From Candidatus Ligilactobacillus excrementigallinarum (lineage in GTDB: Bacteria; Bacillota; Bacilli; Lactobacillales; Lactobacillaceae): DNA of 36,091 nucleotides. Positions 25,536 to 35,031 of this stretch are shown here, in pieces. The translations under genes and the position numbers were made by a program. Every line of letters starts with the position of its first letter. The stretch's first letter is position 1. The notes beneath the pieces are model-generated. The model saw only the letters and a program-made list of their open reading frames with translations. It was not told the origin of the DNA and ran no database searches. The DNA lies in contig DXFP01000015.1 of assembly GCA_019114385.1 (NCBI GenBank), positions 1-36,091 of the forward strand, in the 5' to 3' direction.

Positions 25536-26477
25536 TTATTTAGTAATTACAGTTCCTGTTCCGCCAGCAACTAATTTATCTACGTTATTTAAAGAGGTAA
25601 TTACAGCTTTGTTTCCTGTTTGTTTTACAAAATTAATTACTGCACGGACTTTGGGTAACATACTTCCAGCTGCGAATTGATCATCATCAATATATTTCTG
25701 TAATTCATCAATCGAAACATTTGTTAATGCTTTTTGATTTGGTTGATTATAATTTACAAAAACGTAATCAACTGCAGTTAAAATAATCAATTCATCAGCA
25801 TTAATATTTTCAGCTAACTTAGCAGCACTGAAATCTTTATCGATAACAGCCTCAACACCTTGATAACTACCATCTGCATTTTTTACAACAGGTACTCCGC
25901 CACCACCGGCAGCAATTGGAATTAACCCGTTAGTAAGCATCTGTTCAACCGCTTGTGCTTCAACAATTTGAATTGGTTTAGGTGAAGGTACTACTCTTCG
26001 ATAGCCTCTTCCTGCATCCTCCTTATAAACAAATTCAGGATGTGCGTTTTGTCTTTGTTGAACTTCTGTTTCAGAATAAAACGGTCCAATTGGTTTAGTT
26101 GGATTTTCAAATGCTGTATCATTTCGATCAACTTCAACTTGAGTTACAAGTGTGATTGCATTTTTATTTAGCCCTTTTTCGTGTAATACTTCATCGAGCC
26201 CTTTTTGCATCCAATATCCAATACTACCTTGAGTCATTGCAACCGCTGTATCTAATGGCATTGCTGGATTTTTTTCAGTACTTCCATTTGCTTGTTGTAA
26301 TAATAAATTGCCTACTTGAGGTCCATTGCCATGTGTAATTACAACTTGGTCACCATTCTCAACAAATTTTACCAATGTCTCCATCGTTTTTTTGATTGAT
26401 TTCATTTGTGATTCTGCAGTGCCATCTTTAGTTACAATTGCATTTCCTCCAAGAGCAACTACAATTTTTTTGCCCAT
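25536..26477 (-). CDS. arcC: Carbamate kinase
   Basis: ArcC makes ATP from carbamoyl phosphate and ADP, the energy-yielding step of the arginine deiminase pathway. The 313 residues begin KKIVVALGGNAIV and contain THGNGPQVGNLLLQQ, PIAAGGGGVPVV, EAVIDKDFSAAKLA and PKVRAVINFV, all landmark motifs of the amino acid kinase fold. ATG start with AAGGGGA eight bases upstream. It lies 23 bases after arcB in the same operon. Confidence 0.95.
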   Translation of the reverse strand: MGKKIVVALGGNAIVTKDGTAESQMKSIKKTMETLVKFVENGDQVVITHGNGPQVGNLLLQQANGSTEKNPAMPLDTAVAMTQGSIGYWMQKGLDEVLHEKGLNKNAITLVTQVEVDRNDTAFENPTKPIGPFYSETEVQQRQNAHPEFVYKEDAGRGYRRVVPSPKPIQIVEAQAVEQMLTNGLIPIAAGGGGVPVVKNADGSYQGVEAVIDKDFSAAKLAENINADELIILTAVDYVFVNYNQPNQKALTNVSIDELQKYIDDDQFAAGSMLPKVRAVINFVKQTGNKAVITSLNNVDKLVAGGTGTVITK

Positions 26478-26500
26478 TGTAATCGTCCCCTTAACAATTT

Positions 26501-27535
26501 TTAGTCAATTCTAACAGTTGGAATGTATAAGTTTCCTAATGTTGCAGCCATAATAGCTTTGATTGAGTGCATTCTGTTTTCAGCTTCAGTGAATTGCCAT
26601 GCATATTTTGAACGGAAGACTTCATCTGTTACTTCCATACATGTTAATCCATATTTTTCATTAATTTCCTTACCATATTCAGTATTTGTATCATGGAATG
26701 CAGGTAAGCAGTGCATAAAGATAATTTCGTCGTCTGGTGTACCGCTCTTCTTAATCATTTCCATATTTACTTGATATGGTTTGAGTAATTTAACACGTTC
26801 TTCCCAGTCGTTTTCGCCCATTGATACCCAAACATCAGTATAGATAACATTTGTGTTCTTTACACCTTCGTCGATATCATCTGTAATAACTGGCTTTGCA
26901 CCTGATTCTTTAGCAAATTTTTCTGCCATTTCAACAATTTCTTTTGCTGGATGCAATTCTTTTGGTGCTAAAATACGAACATTTACACCAAGCATTGAAC
27001 CTGTAACTAATAAACTGTTTGCCATATTGTTACGACCATCACCAACGAATGTCAAGTTCAAGCCTTTCAAATGACCGAATTTTTCTTTAATTGTCATAAA
27101 GTCGGCAATCATTTGTGTTGGATGCCATTCATCAGTTAAACCATTCCATACTGGTACTCCAGCATATTTAGCTAATTCTTCCACGTCTTTGTGAGCAAAT
27201 CCACGATATTCAATTCCATCAAACATGCTTCCAAGGACTTTACCCGTATCTTCAATTGATTCTTTCTTACCAAGTTGAAGATCACTCTTACCCATGAATT
27301 CTGCATTTGCACCTAAATCATGAGCAGCTACAACGAAAGAAGAACGAGTACGTGTTGATGTCTTTTCAAATAACAATGCAATGTTCTTTCCTTCAAGATA
27401 ACGATGTGGAATATTATTTTTCTTTAATTCCTTTAAGTGTAATGAAAAATCAATTAAATAATTAATTTCATCTGGTGTAAAATCTTTGCAAGCTAGAAAA
27501 CTACGACCTTGAAATACATTTGTTAAATTACTCAT
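26501..27535 (-). CDS. arcB: Catabolic ornithine carbamoyltransferase
   Basis: ArcB splits citrulline with phosphate to ornithine and carbamoyl phosphate. The 344 residues contain [11 protein letters not shown] (carbamoyl phosphate site), [37 protein letters not shown] and [10 protein letters not shown] (the Cys of the ornithine side). I choose ATG 27533-27535 because AAAGGGAG lies ten bases upstream; an upstream TTG overlaps that site. It starts 21 bases after the arcA stop. Confidence 0.95.
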   Translation of the reverse strand: MSNLTNVFQGRSFLACKDFTPDEINYLIDFSLHLKELKKNNIPHRYLEGKNIALLFEKTSTRTRSSFVVAAHDLGANAEFMGKSDLQLGKKESIEDTGKVLGSMFDGIEYRGFAHKDVEELAKYAGVPVWNGLTDEWHPTQMIADFMTIKEKFGHLKGLNLTFVGDGRNNMANSLLVTGSMLGVNVRILAPKELHPAKEIVEMAEKFAKESGAKPVITDDIDEGVKNTNVIYTDVWVSMGENDWEERVKLLKPYQVNMEMIKKSGTPDDEIIFMHCLPAFHDTNTEYGKEINEKYGLTCMEVTDEVFRSKYAWQFTEAENRMHSIKAIMAATLGNLYIPTVRID

Positions 27536-27556
27536 TTTAAAATTTCTCCCTTTCAA

Positions 27557-28795
27557 TTATTTCTTTAAATCTTCTCTTACGATTGGCATTGACATGCAAC
27601 GTGGACCGCCGCGACCGCGGGCTAATTCACTTGAACGAACTTCATGTACCAAAATGTCATGTTTACGTAATAATTCATTTGAAACATAGTTACGATCGTA
27701 TGTTACAACCTCACCTGGAGCAATTGCTAATGTATTTGAACCATCGTTCCATTGTTCACGCGCAGCAATTACTGGATCAGCATTTCCTGTTGGGATTAAA
27801 TCTAAATCATCTAATCCAAGTGCATTCTTCAACACTTTTTTTAAATCGTCATCATATGTGATTTCCAGTTCACCATCTTTACCGGGATGAATTGTATATG
27901 TGTCAACCTTTCCACCTTCTGTTAAAATTGCAGGATGAACTGTAAATTTATCATAATCAATCATTGTTAATACAGTGTCAAGATGCATCATTGCATGATT
28001 GTGCGGAATCTTGATAGCAATTACTGTATCAAAGTTTGACTTATGATCTTCAAATAAATGCTTTGCAATATCTTCAATCGCATTTGCGGTTGTCCGTTGT
28101 GAAATACCAATTGCAAATACATGATCACTAAGGACTAATTCATCTCCACCTTCAATATGTGATTGATGATTTCTGCTACGCCATACATGTAATCCCTTAT
28201 TTGCAAAGCGAGGATGATAATTAATGATGTATTCCATGAACATTGATTCACGTTGACGTGCTTTAAATGTCATCTTATTAATTGAAAGTCCATCACCGAT
28301 TGATGCAGCAGGGTCACGTGTGAAGTAAAGATTTGGCATAGGATCCATATAGAATGGATAATCTGAATCTTCTGCCATTTCTTGCAAACTCTTATAAGAC
28401 AAATCGATTTCATTCTTTCGTACACCAGCCATGATCTTTTCAACCATTTCTAATGTGTTAAATGAAAGTAAGTACTCTTTCAATGCATCGTGAAGAGGAC
28501 CACTGATATATCCAGATTCAGAAATCATTTGTTCTAAGAATTTGTCTTTTACATCTGAATTCTCAATTGCTTCAGCAACTAATTTTTCAAGATATAAAAC
28601 TTCGATTCCATTTTCACGCAATGTGTCAGCAAAGAAATCATGTTCTTCTTGAGCAATTGGTAAATATGGAATGTCATCAAAAAGCAACCGTTCCATTGTG
28701 TCAGGAGTAATATTCTCGACTTCATGTCCTGGTCGTTTTAAAATCACAGACTTAAGCTTCCCAATTTCAGAAGTGATGTGAATTGGACTTGTCAT
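27557..28795 (-). CDS. arcA: Arginine deiminase
   Basis: ArcA hydrolyses arginine to citrulline and ammonia, the first step of the pathway, and also raises pH. The 412 residues match the family length. Landmarks are the N-terminal [40 protein letters not shown] (catalytic Glu and His) and the final [13 protein letters not shown] with the nucleophilic Cys. ATG follows GGAG eight bases upstream. The promoter upstream carries a cre site, so catabolite repression by CcpA is likely. Confidence 0.96.
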   Translation of the reverse strand: MTSPIHITSEIGKLKSVILKRPGHEVENITPDTMERLLFDDIPYLPIAQEEHDFFADTLRENGIEVLYLEKLVAEAIENSDVKDKFLEQMISESGYISGPLHDALKEYLLSFNTLEMVEKIMAGVRKNEIDLSYKSLQEMAEDSDYPFYMDPMPNLYFTRDPAASIGDGLSINKMTFKARQRESMFMEYIINYHPRFANKGLHVWRSRNHQSHIEGGDELVLSDHVFAIGISQRTTANAIEDIAKHLFEDHKSNFDTVIAIKIPHNHAMMHLDTVLTMIDYDKFTVHPAILTEGGKVDTYTIHPGKDGELEITYDDDLKKVLKNALGLDDLDLIPTGNADPVIAAREQWNDGSNTLAIAPGEVVTYDRNYVSNELLRKHDILVHEVRSSELARGRGGPRCMSMPIVREDLKK

Positions 28796-28832
28796 AAAAT
28801 CATCTCCATTTTGTAATATTCCTTACACATTA

Positions 28833-28861
28833 TTTATACCATCTTTAGTAACCGCTTACAA
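28833..28861 (-). promoter_or_regulatory. Promoter of the arc operon
   Basis: On the minus strand TTGTAA (28856-28861) and TATAAA (28833-28838) are exactly 17 bases apart, placed well for transcribing arcA. A cre site overlaps the -35 box and spacer. An imperfect ARG-box-like stretch (TGAATATTTAATTA) lies near 28904-28917 and might bind an ArgR-type regulator; that match is weak. Confidence 0.7.
28847..28861 (-). promoter_or_regulatory. cre site (CcpA binding) over the arcA promoter
   Basis: TTGTAAGCGGTTACT matches the cre consensus WTGNNARCGNWWWCA at 14 of 15 positions. It covers the -35 box and part of the spacer, where bound CcpA would block RNA polymerase. Carbon catabolite repression of arc operons is known in lactic acid bacteria. 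Confidence 0.75.
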
Positions 28862-29004
28862 CATGATGTCAAAGAACCTTTGCATTAAATCATTCTAATT
28901 AAATATTCATCTTTGTTTAATATTGATAACATAAGATTTATTGCCCACAAATAAAATGGGTACCAAATTAAAATATATAAATTTAATTTAATCAAGTGGA
29001 TATA

Positions 29005-29040
29005 ATAAAAGAGGTTGGACTTTTTCGGTTCAACCTCTTC
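29005..29040 (-). terminator. Terminator of the D-serine ammonia-lyase gene
   Basis: On the minus strand AAGAGGTTG (29039-29031) pairs with CAACCTCTT (29017-29009), followed by a T-rich tail. It separates this gene from the arc promoter. Confidence 0.85.
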
Positions 29041-29059
29041 TCATATTTCCAAATCTATT

Positions 29060-30388
29060 TTAGAGATATGTTTTTAAATTTTGTTGATTAATTTCTTCAG
29101 GTACCATACTGCCACCAGTTGCCCAAGTCAAATGAGTAATTTGATCTTCAACTTTGTCTAATCCAGTTTGTTTCATATATTCTTTTGCAAATGGATCTTC
29201 AAACAATTTCACTGGACCTTCAAAACTTGCACATGATGAAGGTTCAATTGTAAATCCTTCAGAATCATGTAAATCACGCAAATAATCGAATAATGCTGCG
29301 TCATCAACTGTAAAGATACCATCCAACATTGGTTTCATAAAATCACCTGAGAAAACAGATGGACTTGGACATGCTAAACCGTCTGCTTCAGTCTTTCCAT
29401 CAATTCCAATATCTTGAACTGAGACATCATTATTTAATCCTGTAACCATTCCTAATGGGATACTTGGACAATGTGTTGGTTGAATTAAGAATACATGTGC
29501 AGCTTCACCAAAGACCGCTTTCATTCCAAATGCAGTACCACCAGATGAACCACCTACTCCAGCAGGACTATAAACGAAAATTGGATGATCTTTATCAATT
29601 TGAATTCCTCGATTTTCAAATTGTTTCTTCACCCGAATTGCAGATGTAGCATAACCCAAGAAAAGAGTTGTTGACTTCACATCATCTACGAAATAACTCT
29701 TTGGATCAGCATCTGACTCTGCACGCCCTTTCTTTAAAGCAATGTTAAAATCAGTATCATATTCTTTTACCTCAGCACCTTTTTGCCGTAATAATTCTTT
29801 CTTCCATTCTTTTGCGTCATAACTCATGTGGACAATTGCATGGAAACCTAAAGCAGCAGCAGTAATTCCAATTGAAATTCCTAAATTACCTGTTGATCCT
29901 ACTTGAACTTTATATTGTGAGAATAATTCTTTAGCAGCTGGAGTAGCAAGTTTTGTATAATCATCTTCTTTTGATTTTAACAATCCTTCTTGTAACGCGA
30001 TATCTTCGGCATGCTTCAAAACTTCGTAAATGCCGCCACGCGCTTTAATCGAACCTGCAACAGGCAAATCTGAATCCATTTTCATATATAATTGACCATG
30101 GAATTCATGATTTTCTTCAATTTTAGCTTGCATCTTGTCTAATTTTTCTAATTTTGATTCAATAATTCCATCTGTTGCTGCTGTTTCTGGGAAGATTTTG
30201 GCAATTAATGGCGCATAACGTTCCAAATCTGCTTCTGCAGCCTCAATATCTTTCAAACCAAATTTTTCATGTTCCCAAATTTCATTTTCAGGTACACGAT
30301 CTGGATTAGGCCAAAAAGTTGGCTTTTGATCTCTAATATTAGCTAATGCAGGTTGTTCTGCAATGTACTTATTAATATCAATTTTCAT
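29060..30388 (-). CDS. dsdA: D-serine ammonia-lyase
   Basis: A PLP enzyme that converts D-serine to pyruvate and ammonia. The 442 residues match the family length. The PLP lysine lies in PVAGSIKARGGIYEVLKHAE; the phosphate-binding glycines in VGSTGNLGISIG and VYSPAGVGGSSGGTAFG. PNPDRVPENEIW near the N terminus is also typical. I choose ATG 30386-30388 because GAAAGGTG lies upstream; an in-frame GTG overlaps that site. With its own terminator it is separate from arcABC. No DsdC-type regulator or D-serine permease is recognised nearby. Confidence 0.93.
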   Translation of the reverse strand: MKIDINKYIAEQPALANIRDQKPTFWPNPDRVPENEIWEHEKFGLKDIEAAEADLERYAPLIAKIFPETAATDGIIESKLEKLDKMQAKIEENHEFHGQLYMKMDSDLPVAGSIKARGGIYEVLKHAEDIALQEGLLKSKEDDYTKLATPAAKELFSQYKVQVGSTGNLGISIGITAAALGFHAIVHMSYDAKEWKKELLRQKGAEVKEYDTDFNIALKKGRAESDADPKSYFVDDVKSTTLFLGYATSAIRVKKQFENRGIQIDKDHPIFVYSPAGVGGSSGGTAFGMKAVFGEAAHVFLIQPTHCPSIPLGMVTGLNNDVSVQDIGIDGKTEADGLACPSPSVFSGDFMKPMLDGIFTVDDAALFDYLRDLHDSEGFTIEPSSCASFEGPVKLFEDPFAKEYMKQTGLDKVEDQITHLTWATGGSMVPEEINQQNLKTYL

Positions 30389-30599
30389 GATTTTCACCTT
30401 TCCACATCAGTTAATTAATAATTCTGATAACGATATTTCTCACAGAATTTAGTATCTACGTCTACCAATTATCATACCATAAACCTTTATAAGTTTCCCA
30501 ATAACTTTATTATTTTGATTCGTTAAAGACTTTCCATTTAAATTATTTTCTCAACCGCGATATAATTACTTTCATAAATAAGCTAAAGAGATGAATTTA

Positions 30600-31175
30600 A
30601 TGAATGATACAGCCCATTTAGAGGATTTTACAAATGCAGTTATTGCAATTGTTACTACATTAATGGTTTTAGATATTAAACCGCCAACAGGTGCGTCATT
30701 AGCAAGCTTATTCGATGCACATAATCATGTTCTTACTTACATTTATAGTTTCTTATTGATTTCGATGTATTGGATAAATCATAGTCGGATTTTTCGCCAT
30801 ACTCCGCATGTTAAAATCAATCTTAAAATTCTTTGGTCAAATAACTTATTCCTGCTTCTGATTACTTTCGTCCCATTCGCTACATCTTGGCTGGCACGTC
30901 ATTTAAATGCTCGTGTCCCAGAATTAACTTATACAATTCTAATGTTTTGTGTTGATTTGTCTTTTTATTTATTACTACATGAAGTTTTAACTAATAATCC
31001 TCAAGCTAAAAAATTATTCAAGGTTAAAGTATTTTTGAAAAAAATCCATATTAATTTATTGATTAATATCATTGCAATTTTATCTGGATATTTCATTCCA
31101 ATCAGCGCCATTTTCATCAGTTTATGTGCAATTTTACTTTGGATTCTTCCAGATAAACAAATTATGCTAAAATAA
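30600..31175 (+). CDS. TMEM175-family (DUF1211) membrane protein, possible potassium channel
   Basis: The 191-residue protein has six hydrophobic segments, as bacterial TMEM175 proteins do; some are tetrameric K+ channels. The first helix motif, normally F-S/T-D-A, reads FTNAVIAIVTTLMVLDI, so the conserved Asp is Asn. YWINHSRIFRH and NLFLLLITFVPFAT are the other landmarks. I prefer ATG 30600 because AGAGATG precedes it with suitable spacing; an ATG at 30591 also exists. The next gene, a 67-residue membrane protein, follows by 27 bases. Confidence 0.75.
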   Translation: MNDTAHLEDFTNAVIAIVTTLMVLDIKPPTGASLASLFDAHNHVLTYIYSFLLISMYWINHSRIFRHTPHVKINLKILWSNNLFLLLITFVPFATSWLARHLNARVPELTYTILMFCVDLSFYLLLHEVLTNNPQAKKLFKVKVFLKKIHINLLINIIAILSGYFIPISAIFISLCAILLWILPDKQIMLK

Positions 31176-31202
31176 GATTAGTTACTGAAAGGATTTTATT
31201 TT

Positions 31203-31406
31203 ATGCATCAAATCTTAGCTTTTTTATTAGCTTTAGCAATCACGATTGAAGTTTTTTATTTTTTATATTACTTCATGGGAAAATATTTTAATTTTGGAAA
31301 AACACATTTTTATATTAGTTTTTATCAAAAATATATTCCAAAAAAAGTTTTGCGTTACTCTATAATTGCAAATGTTGTTCTATTAGTTTTAATTTTATTA
31401 ATTTAA
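31203..31406 (+). CDS. Small two-helix membrane protein of unknown function
   Basis: The 67 residues form two hydrophobic helices (about 4-26 and 50-67) around a basic, aromatic loop (KYFNFGKTHFYISFYQKYIPKKV). No family is recognised. ATG start with GAAAGGA upstream. It lies 27 bases after the TMEM175-like gene, so the two are probably transcribed together. Confidence 0.6.
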   Translation: MHQILAFLLALAITIEVFYFLYYFMGKYFNFGKTHFYISFYQKYIPKKVLRYSIIANVVLLVLILLI

Positions 31407-31411
31407 TATTC

Positions 31412-31468
31412 AAAAAGCAGGAACTAATTAAAAGTTACATTTTACCTTTTAATTAGCTTCTGCTTTTT
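31412..31468. terminator. Bidirectional terminator
   Basis: A long hairpin pairs 31412-31434 with 31446-31468, nearly perfect over about 22 pairs, with A-runs left and T-runs right. It serves the convergent small membrane gene and the icaB-like gene. Confidence 0.92.
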
Positions 31469-31475
31469 ACATATA

Positions 31476-32396
31476 TTATTTTGCTTCAACCCATTTTTTG
31501 ACAATCTGATTCCAAGCTTTACTATCAATCATTGTTCTTGGCAATGGTTGACTTAAATCTTGTCCTTGTTGAATAATTCCATTTTGCAAAGAAAACGTGT
31601 ACATTCCATGTTGTGCTAAAAATCTTTGTTCACGTGGTGTTCCTTCACCATATGGATATGCAAAAAATGGAGTCTTGTGTCCAATATGTTCTTTAAATAC
31701 TTTTTCTGATTTATAGTAATCTTTTACAAATTTATGATAATTACCCTTAACTTTTAATGCAGGAGTATTACCACTTAAATAATGCATATCATTGGTATGT
31801 ACTCCTAAAGTAACATTTTTTTGTCCAATTATTTCTTTTAATACTTTCCAAGTAGCTAATTCAGTTCCATTATCATATCTTCCGGTATTCCCAGTTACAA
31901 CAAATACTGTAAATGGTAAATTTCCCATTTCATGGAATAACGGTTTAACATTATCTACCACAGTCCGATCAACATCATCAAATGTAAAAACAACATACTT
32001 ATGTTTTAAAGGTTGATTGCTTCTAATTAATGAAATTGCCTTCTGTACAGAAATAATACGTACATCGTGTTTTTGCAAATACTCTACTTGACGTTTTAAT
32101 TGTCCTTTTGAAACTGTATACTCATGTAGTTGTTCGTTATTAGATAAATCCAGCGCAATTTTAGTAGATAAATCTTTATTAGAATATGAAACTCGGTGAT
32201 AACACAGAACTAAAATTCCGTTTGAATGTAATTCTTGTTGCGATAATTTCCCACTACTAATTTCTTTTTGAACATGAATCTGTGCTTCTTTTGCCTTATA
32301 TTCAGAAATGCCCATAAATATAACAATTGAAATACAAATTAATACAAAAATTACATGCCATGATTTTTGAAAAAACATTTTAATCTTTTGTAACAT
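31476..32396 (-). CDS. icaB: Polysaccharide deacetylase, IcaB/PgaB-like
   Basis: IcaB removes some acetyl groups from poly-N-acetylglucosamine at the cell surface, which makes the polymer cationic and sticky. The 306 residues have one membrane anchor (about 14-32) and then a NodB domain: LCYHRV, TFDDVDR (metal and catalytic Asp), GVHTNDMH (the His pair) and FFAYPYGEG. Staphylococcal IcaB is secreted; this one appears membrane-bound. Its start overlaps the icaD-like gene by 17 bases, so the two are one unit. Confidence 0.85.
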   Translation of the reverse strand: MLQKIKMFFQKSWHVIFVLICISIVIFMGISEYKAKEAQIHVQKEISSGKLSQQELHSNGILVLCYHRVSYSNKDLSTKIALDLSNNEQLHEYTVSKGQLKRQVEYLQKHDVRIISVQKAISLIRSNQPLKHKYVVFTFDDVDRTVVDNVKPLFHEMGNLPFTVFVVTGNTGRYDNGTELATWKVLKEIIGQKNVTLGVHTNDMHYLSGNTPALKVKGNYHKFVKDYYKSEKVFKEHIGHKTPFFAYPYGEGTPREQRFLAQHGMYTFSLQNGIIQQGQDLSQPLPRTMIDSKAWNQIVKKWVEAK

Positions 32397-32691
32397 AATT
32401 TTTCTCTTTCTTTTGTTTGGCTATTCTTTTAAGATATCTTGTTTTAAACCAAATATAGCGAATTAAGGCCCATCCAATTACTATGGCTGCTGAAATTCCT
32501 AATAAATCGAACATTTCACAAAATACAGTATAATTACAATTAGTTAGGACATAGAAATCTACTAACCATTCATTAAATTTTCTTCTTAAAAAATCTACGA
32601 ATATAAGAATAATAAAAATTTGAATTAAATTTCCAATCAAAAACCAGAAAAAGCCAAATGTTTTTCTAAATTTCTTGCGCATATTACTCAT
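32380..32691 (-). CDS. icaD: IcaD/PgaD-like membrane protein
   Basis: A 103-residue protein with two membrane segments (about 11-34 and 62-81) and a basic C-terminal tail. Its size, topology and position directly after the icaA-like synthase match IcaD/PgaD, which supports synthase activity. Sequence similarity is too low for recognition on its own. It overlaps the icaA-like gene by four bases (ATGA) and the icaB-like gene by 17 bases. Confidence 0.65.
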   Translation of the reverse strand: MSNMRKKFRKTFGFFWFLIGNLIQIFIILIFVDFLRRKFNEWLVDFYVLTNCNYTVFCEMFDLLGISAAIVIGWALIRYIWFKTRYLKRIAKQKKEKNYVTKD

Positions 32692-33893
32692 CCATTATTC
32701 CCCCGATCTGATGCTCCCCAAGCAGCATATTTTACTTCATCAAACAAATGATAAAAAGCTGAAAATACAACTATAATATTATTTATCCAATATGCATAGA
32801 AGAAAAATGGTAAGTATAACCAGTAATGTCGATATTCAATATACTTTTCGTTTCGATTTACAAACTTCGAATATCCATAGAATAAAACTGTTACAAAATA
32901 ATAAACAACTAAAACTCCCAGATTTATCCGCAAGTTATTCATAAAAATAAATTCAAAGAAGAGTTTAAAAATAGCAAATGAAACTGTAAATACCCATAAA
33001 TAACTGCAACACATATCAAAAGCCAATAATTTTTGACCAAAAGATAACTTGAAAATACGCTTTAGATGCTTTCGTAAAACTTCTAGACCACCACGACCCC
33101 ATCGAATTCGTTGTCGCAGAAAGCCTTTAATCGTTCCAGGAACATAAATTTTACATAAAGCACGAGGTTGATATGTACAATAATAACCTCGATCATAAAG
33201 TTTCCATGTCACATCAATATCTTCTGTCATTGCTTCTGTACTCCATCCATGTACTTGATTTAAAGCTTCTCTTCTGAACAAAGTAAGCACCCCTGATACA
33301 GTTAGAATATGTCCTAAAAAGAATGACTGAGCCCGCTTAATCATATCAATGTTCATAATATACTCTAAAAATTGTAACTTACCCATAATTGTTTCTGTAT
33401 TTTTAACAATTGGTCTTCCGGTTACAGCCGCAATTTTCGGATCCGCTTCAATTGCTGAAACTAAATAACTTAAGGAATTAGGCTCAAATTCTGTATCCGC
33501 ATCTACACATAAAACAAAGTCTGCCTTGCTTTCACTTAATGCCCAGTTTAATGCTTTTGCTTTACCCATATTTTCTTTTTGAGCTTTGATCACAATATTA
33601 GAATACTTTGTAACCAACATTTTCATTAATTTCAACGTATTATCTGTACTCTTATCATCTATCAGCACAATTTGATAATTCTTATAATTAATCTTCTCTA
33701 GCGATTCCACAGATGAAACTAACATGTCTTCTTCGTTATAACATGACATAAAAATATCGACTGAAGGTCCATCAGATACTTTTCGATTTCGATTTTTTAC
33801 AAACTGTTTCTCACATAAATTAAAGAAAATTGATCCAATTATCCAGACAAATGACATAATAACTGGATAATAAAGCTCAAATCCTCCTAACAT
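32688..33893 (-). CDS. icaA: Poly-beta-1,6-N-acetylglucosamine synthase, IcaA/PgaC-like (GT2)
   Basis: A processive family 2 glycosyltransferase in the membrane that polymerises UDP-GlcNAc. The 401 residues show an N-terminal helix, SCYNEEDML, VLIDDKSTDN, CVDADTEFEPNSL (the DxD), TEDIDVTWKLYDRGY (the catalytic TED) and RQRIRWGRGGLEVL (the QxxRW-like motif, here RQRIRW). Three or four helices follow. I choose ATG 33891-33893 because AGGAGGG precedes it. It leads an icaA-icaD-icaB-like operon. Neither icaC nor the regulator icaR is visible. Confidence 0.87.
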   Translation of the reverse strand: MLGGFELYYPVIMSFVWIIGSIFFNLCEKQFVKNRNRKVSDGPSVDIFMSCYNEEDMLVSSVESLEKINYKNYQIVLIDDKSTDNTLKLMKMLVTKYSNIVIKAQKENMGKAKALNWALSESKADFVLCVDADTEFEPNSLSYLVSAIEADPKIAAVTGRPIVKNTETIMGKLQFLEYIMNIDMIKRAQSFFLGHILTVSGVLTLFRREALNQVHGWSTEAMTEDIDVTWKLYDRGYYCTYQPRALCKIYVPGTIKGFLRQRIRWGRGGLEVLRKHLKRIFKLSFGQKLLAFDMCCSYLWVFTVSFAIFKLFFEFIFMNNLRINLGVLVVYYFVTVLFYGYSKFVNRNEKYIEYRHYWLYLPFFFYAYWINNIIVVFSAFYHLFDEVKYAAWGASDRGNNG

Positions 33894-33949
33894 CAAATCC
33901 CTCCTGCACTATGTCTCAATCCTCAATCGGCGAATTAACAACTTTTTCT

Positions 33950-33978
33950 ATTCTATACCGAATTCGGATTGATTGCAA
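33950..33978 (-). promoter_or_regulatory. Promoter of the ica-like operon with a palindrome in the spacer
   Basis: On the minus strand TTGCAA (33973-33978) and TAGAAT (33950-33955) are 17 bases apart. The spacer holds the perfect ten-base palindrome CCGAATTCGG (33958-33967). A second ATACCGAA half, with AAATTC, lies near 34011. A repressor bound here would block polymerase; the regulator is unknown. Confidence 0.6.
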
Positions 33979-34065
33979 AAACACAATTTGACAAAAATTT
34001 ATAAATAAATACCGAAAAATTCAATTTATTAGATTTAAGTATTGTTTTTATTACTTAATAAGTAT

Positions 34066-34121
34066 AAACGACGAAATATAAAATAAAAATTAAAATCTAA
34101 CCATTTTATATTTCGTCGTTT
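34066..34121 (-). terminator. Perfect 19-base inverted repeat after nfo, probable terminator
   Basis: 34066-34084 pairs perfectly with 34103-34121. It lies just after the nfo stop codon, but its T-tract on the minus strand is weak, whereas the + strand side has a good T-tract. It may work in both directions or hold another role. Confidence 0.65.
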
Positions 34122-34127
34122 TTATAT

Positions 34128-35030
34128 TTATATTTTCCCTTTATTTTCCAAAACCTTCGTCTGCATTTCGGCGTCAAATTTTTGAGTTTTTAACATTTGA
34201 ATTTCATAGCCATATGGTGCATATTTATGATTTTTATCTGGACCAATAAACGGTGTTTCTAAAATTTTGGGAACAGTTTCAAGTTTACTTAAATGAGCAA
34301 TCTCATTTAATGCATCAAATCCAATTGTTCCAAAGCCGATATTTGCATGCCGATCTTTATGACTACCCTGTGGATTTTTCGAATCATTTAAATGAATTAC
34401 TTTTAACCGATCTAAACCAATTACATGATCAAATTCATTTAATACACCAGCAAAATCATTTTTTATATCATACCCCGCATCATTTGTATGACAAGTATCA
34501 AATGTTACTGAAATTTTTTCATTAAGTTGTACTTGATCAATCATTTCTGCAATTTCTTCAAATGAACGTCCAACTTCTGTTCCTTTACCTGCCATCGTTT
34601 CAATTGCAATTTGAACGGTTTGATTAGGAGTTAATACTTCATTCAGTCCCTTAGCAATATTTGCGATTGCTGCTTTTGCACCTGCACCCACGTGGGCTCC
34701 CGGATGCAGTGTCATCTGCTTTGCACCCAAGGCTTCAGCACGCTTAATTTCATCATGTAAAAAGTTAACTGCAAATTCAAATTTATCTGGTTTTTTAGTG
34801 TTTCCTAAATTGATAATATAAGGAGCATGTACTACGATATTAGATAATCCATGCTGATCCATATATGCCTGTCCAGCCGGAATATTCATTTTATCAATGG
34901 GTTTACGTCGTGTATTTTGTGGTGCTCCAGTATAAATCATAAAAGTATTTTCCCCAAAATTATATGCCTCTTGAGCGGAACCAAGCAGCATTTTATCGCC
35001 GCTCATGCTAACATGTGAGCCAATTAACAC
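34128..35030 (-). CDS. nfo: Endonuclease IV (apurinic/apyrimidinic endonuclease)
   Basis: Nfo cuts DNA 5' of abasic sites in base excision repair, using three metal ions held in a TIM barrel. Landmarks in the 300 residues are [71 protein letters not shown] and [22 protein letters not shown], with KILETPF near the end. I choose GTG 35028-35030, nine bases after AGGAGG. An ATG nine bases earlier is directly against that site. Confidence 0.94.
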   Translation of the reverse strand: MLIGSHVSMSGDKMLLGSAQEAYNFGENTFMIYTGAPQNTRRKPIDKMNIPAGQAYMDQHGLSNIVVHAPYIINLGNTKKPDKFEFAVNFLHDEIKRAEALGAKQMTLHPGAHVGAGAKAAIANIAKGLNEVLTPNQTVQIAIETMAGKGTEVGRSFEEIAEMIDQVQLNEKISVTFDTCHTNDAGYDIKNDFAGVLNEFDHVIGLDRLKVIHLNDSKNPQGSHKDRHANIGFGTIGFDALNEIAHLSKLETVPKILETPFIGPDKNHKYAPYGYEIQMLKTQKFDAEMQTKVLENKGKI

Positions 35031-35031
35031 C

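Noticed and set aside
28904..28917. ARG box upstream of arcA
   Set aside because: About 12 of 14 positions fit, but in AT-rich DNA this is expected by chance; mentioned only with the promoter.
30424..30438. cre site upstream of dsdA
   Set aside because: It misses the first W and the final CA of the consensus, so it is too weak to call.
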